Shown piece after piece: positions 56,812-64,000 of a stretch of DNA of 64,000 nt (positions are counted from its first letter, which is position 1; each line of letters begins with the position of its first letter). Source of the DNA: Sanghuangporus weigelae (taxonomy: Eukaryota; Basidiomycota; Agaricomycetes; Hymenochaetales; Hymenochaetaceae); the NCBI GenBank assembly GCA_033182465.1, contig CP137320.1, positions 1,116,001 to 1,180,000 of the forward strand, written 5' to 3'. The notes under the pieces were generated by a model. That model did not search any database, was not told where the DNA came from, and was given only the letters and a program-made list of their open reading frames with translations. Position numbers and translations under genes: made by a program.

Positions 56812-58873
56812 TCATTCCATGTACTTGGGCTTGTAGATCCACGCCAGGCCTACTGTGCTAGCTCCTTGCTCGGCCTATATAAACACCCGAGTCGTTAGCT
56901 AAGTACCCACTCTCACGAAGAGGAAGCGATGCGGGTACATACCGCTGCACGATACCACTTCGCCGCCGCTTTCTTATCTTTCTTGCATCCCTTCCCATTG
57001 GCGAGGCAGAATGCTAAATCTTGCTGTGCGTCTGGGTCTCCTAGCTGAGCGGCCGTTTGGAAATAACTCTATACAAAATGATGAGATCGAATAGAGTTTA
57101 GCTTCACGTTGAAAGAAAGATACAAGAGGTTGATACGCACGACGCCCATGGCTTTGTCCTTTGGTACTCCCCACCCCTGGAAGAAACACTGCCCCACCTC
57201 GTAAACAGCGAGAACTAACTCTTTCTATGAAGTTTACGGAGACGGGAGAAGTTAGGTTGGTTCAGAATGCAACTATATACGATGCGGCATACCTTAACTG
57301 CATCTCTTCCATCTCTACCTTGCTGCAAATCAACAACAGCATGCTCTGCAGCACGCTTCAGCCACTTGAATGCACGCGGCTCGTCCTTCGGGACACCCCA
57401 TCCATGCCTTAGCGATAATCCCCACATCAGCATCCCCGCTCCACTTGCACCCTCTAGGGTAGCAGACTTCTCAAAACATTCTGCGGACTCCTTCAGGCGG
57501 TCGGCTTCATGATGGGTAATCCCGAGGGCTAGATAGTCGTCTGCTGTCTTTGGATCCGCTGGTAGATCATCGTGCTTAGCAGATGAATGAGATTTGCCCT
57601 TCTTTCCTGGACTTGTCAGACCGCTTGGGCTCGGACTACTGACACTCGGAGCATTGTTGCTGACTTCAGCGATTTTAAACTGATCGAAGTGTGTAGTGGT
57701 CGATGGGGATGATCCTGGAGACGTATTATCAAGGTTGTAGTACGAATACATTGAGTACACGCTCTCCGTTGCAGAGACACGTACGCCAGGCGGACTCGAC
57801 GGGAGAACGACCAATCCGCTGTTGCCCTGAGGTGTTCTCGGTGAAGGGTTACTAGAGGTGGAAGATGAAGAAGAGGACTGGGAGAGTGTCAGTTCAGGAC
57901 CTCGTTCTGGAGTACGAGATGGAGAAGGTGATCGTGTTCGCGTCCCTGGAACCGCCATGTATTCACCTCCAGAGGCCCCGTATCCAAATTCGTCACGAGC
58001 ATGGGAAGGACTTGATGGTGGCAAATGCGGTGAGCTCAGAGACGCGTTCGGCGACGCCGGTTGTGAAAGCGGTGATCCTTGGCCGAGTCTTTGACGATTC
58101 TGGTTTCGCTCTAAAACCTCTCTTTTCTGTTCTTCGGAACTAGGAATAAGAGGTCGATTGAAAGACTGGGACTTGGTTGAGAGGTCTGGAGTAGAAATAG
58201 CAGCTCTGTTCGGACGGGAGAAATTGCGAGTGCCCTGCATGGCGCTGGGTACTCGTCCTTGAGGTGGCTGAAACGGAGGCGGAGTTATGGGATGAGGAAT
58301 AACGGCGTCCTGATCCTCTTCGACGTATGCTTCCTCGTGTTGAGACTGCGTTCGAAATGAATTCTCCGACGGGGAGGACACGACAACTTTAGGAAGTTGC
58401 TGTCGAGGTGATTCGTACTTCATGAACGAGAACGGGTCCACGTTACTATCTGGACGGGCGCCCCCCTGCCATGAATCTCGACTCATCTCCGACGTCGACG
58501 ACATTGCCGAAAGGTGATGCGAGGAAGCATTTCCGGACTGAAAAAGAGAAGAATAGAATGTTTGAGGAGCGGAGATGGTGGTGGACATGCGCTCGCTGTA
58601 TACGCTCTTATCGTCGCTCCACACCGAGTCGGGCCTCGGGGCCTCTTCAGCTCGCGACGGTGCCGTTACGCGGACATCCGGAGCAGCGAATGAGTCTCGT
58701 TTGGATGTCTCATCTTCCTCTTCTTCGTATTGGCTACTAGCATAGGGATGCCTATACATAGGATAAGCATTGCGACTCGACGAAGGACTACGCCCAGGCG
58801 CCTGGCTCCCTGAACCCCAAGATGGACCAGGGCCATAGTTGAAGGGCCTAGGATGTGCGCCCATTGCTGCCAT
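56812..58873 (-). CDS. Sel1-repeat protein with long disordered N-terminus (Dsf2/HCP-like)
   Basis: The first 420 or so residues are Ser/Pro-rich and disordered (MAAMGAHPRPFNYGPGPSWG; SPSPSRTPERGPELTLSQ), with many SP/TP sites. The C-terminal part carries Sel1-like helical repeats: TADDYLALGITHHEADRLKE, GMLMWGLSLRHGWGVPKDEP, AFKWLKRAAEHAV, CFFQGWGVPKDKAMG, YFQTAAQLGDPDAQQDLAFC, and ANGKGCKKDKKAAAKWYRAA. It ends WIYKPKYME. Proteins of this layout in yeasts include Dsf2 and the Skt5-type chitin synthase activators. The shared GWGVPKDE and the final YKPKYME favour the Dsf2 group, linked to cell-wall integrity, but the function is inferred. There are two introns near the 3' end (about 57250 and 57080). 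Confidence 0.82.
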
Positions 58874-59249
58874 GATAGATGTAGATGAAATTTGAGTGCT
58901 ATGTCGGCCTGCCTGCGCAGCAAGTGTATTCGACTTGGATTGTCAGTATTTGTACTGCCACGCTTATCTCAGATTCTGGTATTAAGAGAGAGAGAAAGAG
59001 ATTTGTCGGAGCCAGCCACAGATCTTTCGACAGTCTAGCAGAGCTCCAGCGCAGACAAGAAAGAGAGAAAGCGAACAGCGAGAGGAGATGGGCGTTGGTG
59101 ATGAAGAGAGTGATTCTGACAAACAACGAAATTATCTGATATTGCCTTTTTCCGTAACCATGGTCTTTGCACCGGTTAAGCATTATCCGTATTCATACAA
59201 TACTCGTCTAACTCTACGCATAACACAATGAACAAAACTAAAAAATACA
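58874..59249. other. Spacer: Sel1-repeat gene promoter and PRP16 3' region
   Basis: A purine-rich tract (AGAGAGAGAAAGAGA, about 58986-59000) means a CT-rich leader or promoter on the minus strand. No gene was seen. Confidence 0.4.
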
Positions 59250-63798
<4,549 letters not shown>

Positions 63799-64000
63799 TG
63801 CGTAAGAGAATAAGTGAGGAGAAAGAAAGAGACACAGTTCTGAGGAGGGAGATCGACTCGACTTCGAGGTTAATAATGATTAAGCACGTGACTCGAACAT
63901 GTTCATTTTATTAATTTTATTCGGATTTGGAGGTTACATTTTACTATATAGTAAAACTTTTAGAGACGATTCAACTGACTCGGACAGAAGGTACATGTGA
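63799..64000. other. PRP16 upstream region to the window edge
   Basis: This is the presumed promoter of PRP16; beyond about 63900 it is AT-rich. An in-frame ATG at 63835 could extend the protein by 12 residues. The next gene is outside the window. Confidence 0.4.

Overview
This is a fungal nuclear genome segment, most likely from an Agaricomycete (mushroom-forming basidiomycete). Nearly every gene is broken by several introns of about 49-60 nt with GTRNGT donors and CTRAY branch points. Genes lie on both strands with spacers of 200-1000 bp. The gene set is that of a filamentous fungus: MBF1, gamma-tubulin, an FG nucleoporin, YME2, a PIN4-type RRM/R3H protein, NUC1, TRAPPC13, mL46, V-ATPase H, CDC50, HOOK, NOT1 and PRP16. 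The window is mostly conserved housekeeping genes. Accessory-looking content is limited to a 3 kb gene-poor spacer, a P450, a tandem glutamate decarboxylase pair and a GH13/sugar-transporter pair. No rRNA, tRNA, CRISPR array or retroelement was seen.

Layout. 1-10854: end of MBF1 (+), gamma-tubulin (-), a roughly 4 kb FG-nucleoporin gene (-), and YME2 (+) divergent from it. 10855-13882: AT-rich gene-poor spacer holding a 651 bp element with terminal inverted repeats (MITE-like). 13883-25162: a small disordered hypothetical protein, PIN4-like, NUC1 (EndoG) and TRAPPC13 on +, mL46 on -, and VMA13 on +. 26168-28662: a cytochrome P450 (+) with an altered haem loop. 29015-33394: two head-to-tail glutamate decarboxylases (-). 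33695-48333: RTCA (+), then CDC50, HOOK and NOT1 (-). 49325-50189: C2H2 zinc-finger regulator (+). 51294-56237: a GPI-anchored GH13 enzyme (-) divergent from an MFS sugar transporter (+). 56812-63798: Sel1-repeat protein and the splicing helicase PRP16 (-).

The most interesting points are as follows. (1) The GH13 gene has both conserved active-site histidines replaced (region I H to N, region IV H to Q) and a C-terminal GPI-type tail. That is the signature of the AgtA class of cell-wall alpha-glucanotransferases rather than of starch amylases. (2) The same gene needs a 7-nt microexon (52548-52554) directly after the catalytic nucleophile. (3) Two introns (in the nucleoporin and NUC1) are multiples of three without stops, so they are invisible to ORF callers. 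(4) Several genes end in tiny last exons, so retention of the last intron would give a different C-terminus. (5) The two GAD promoters share a CCGCGG site. (6) ACGCGT motifs are clustered in several promoters.
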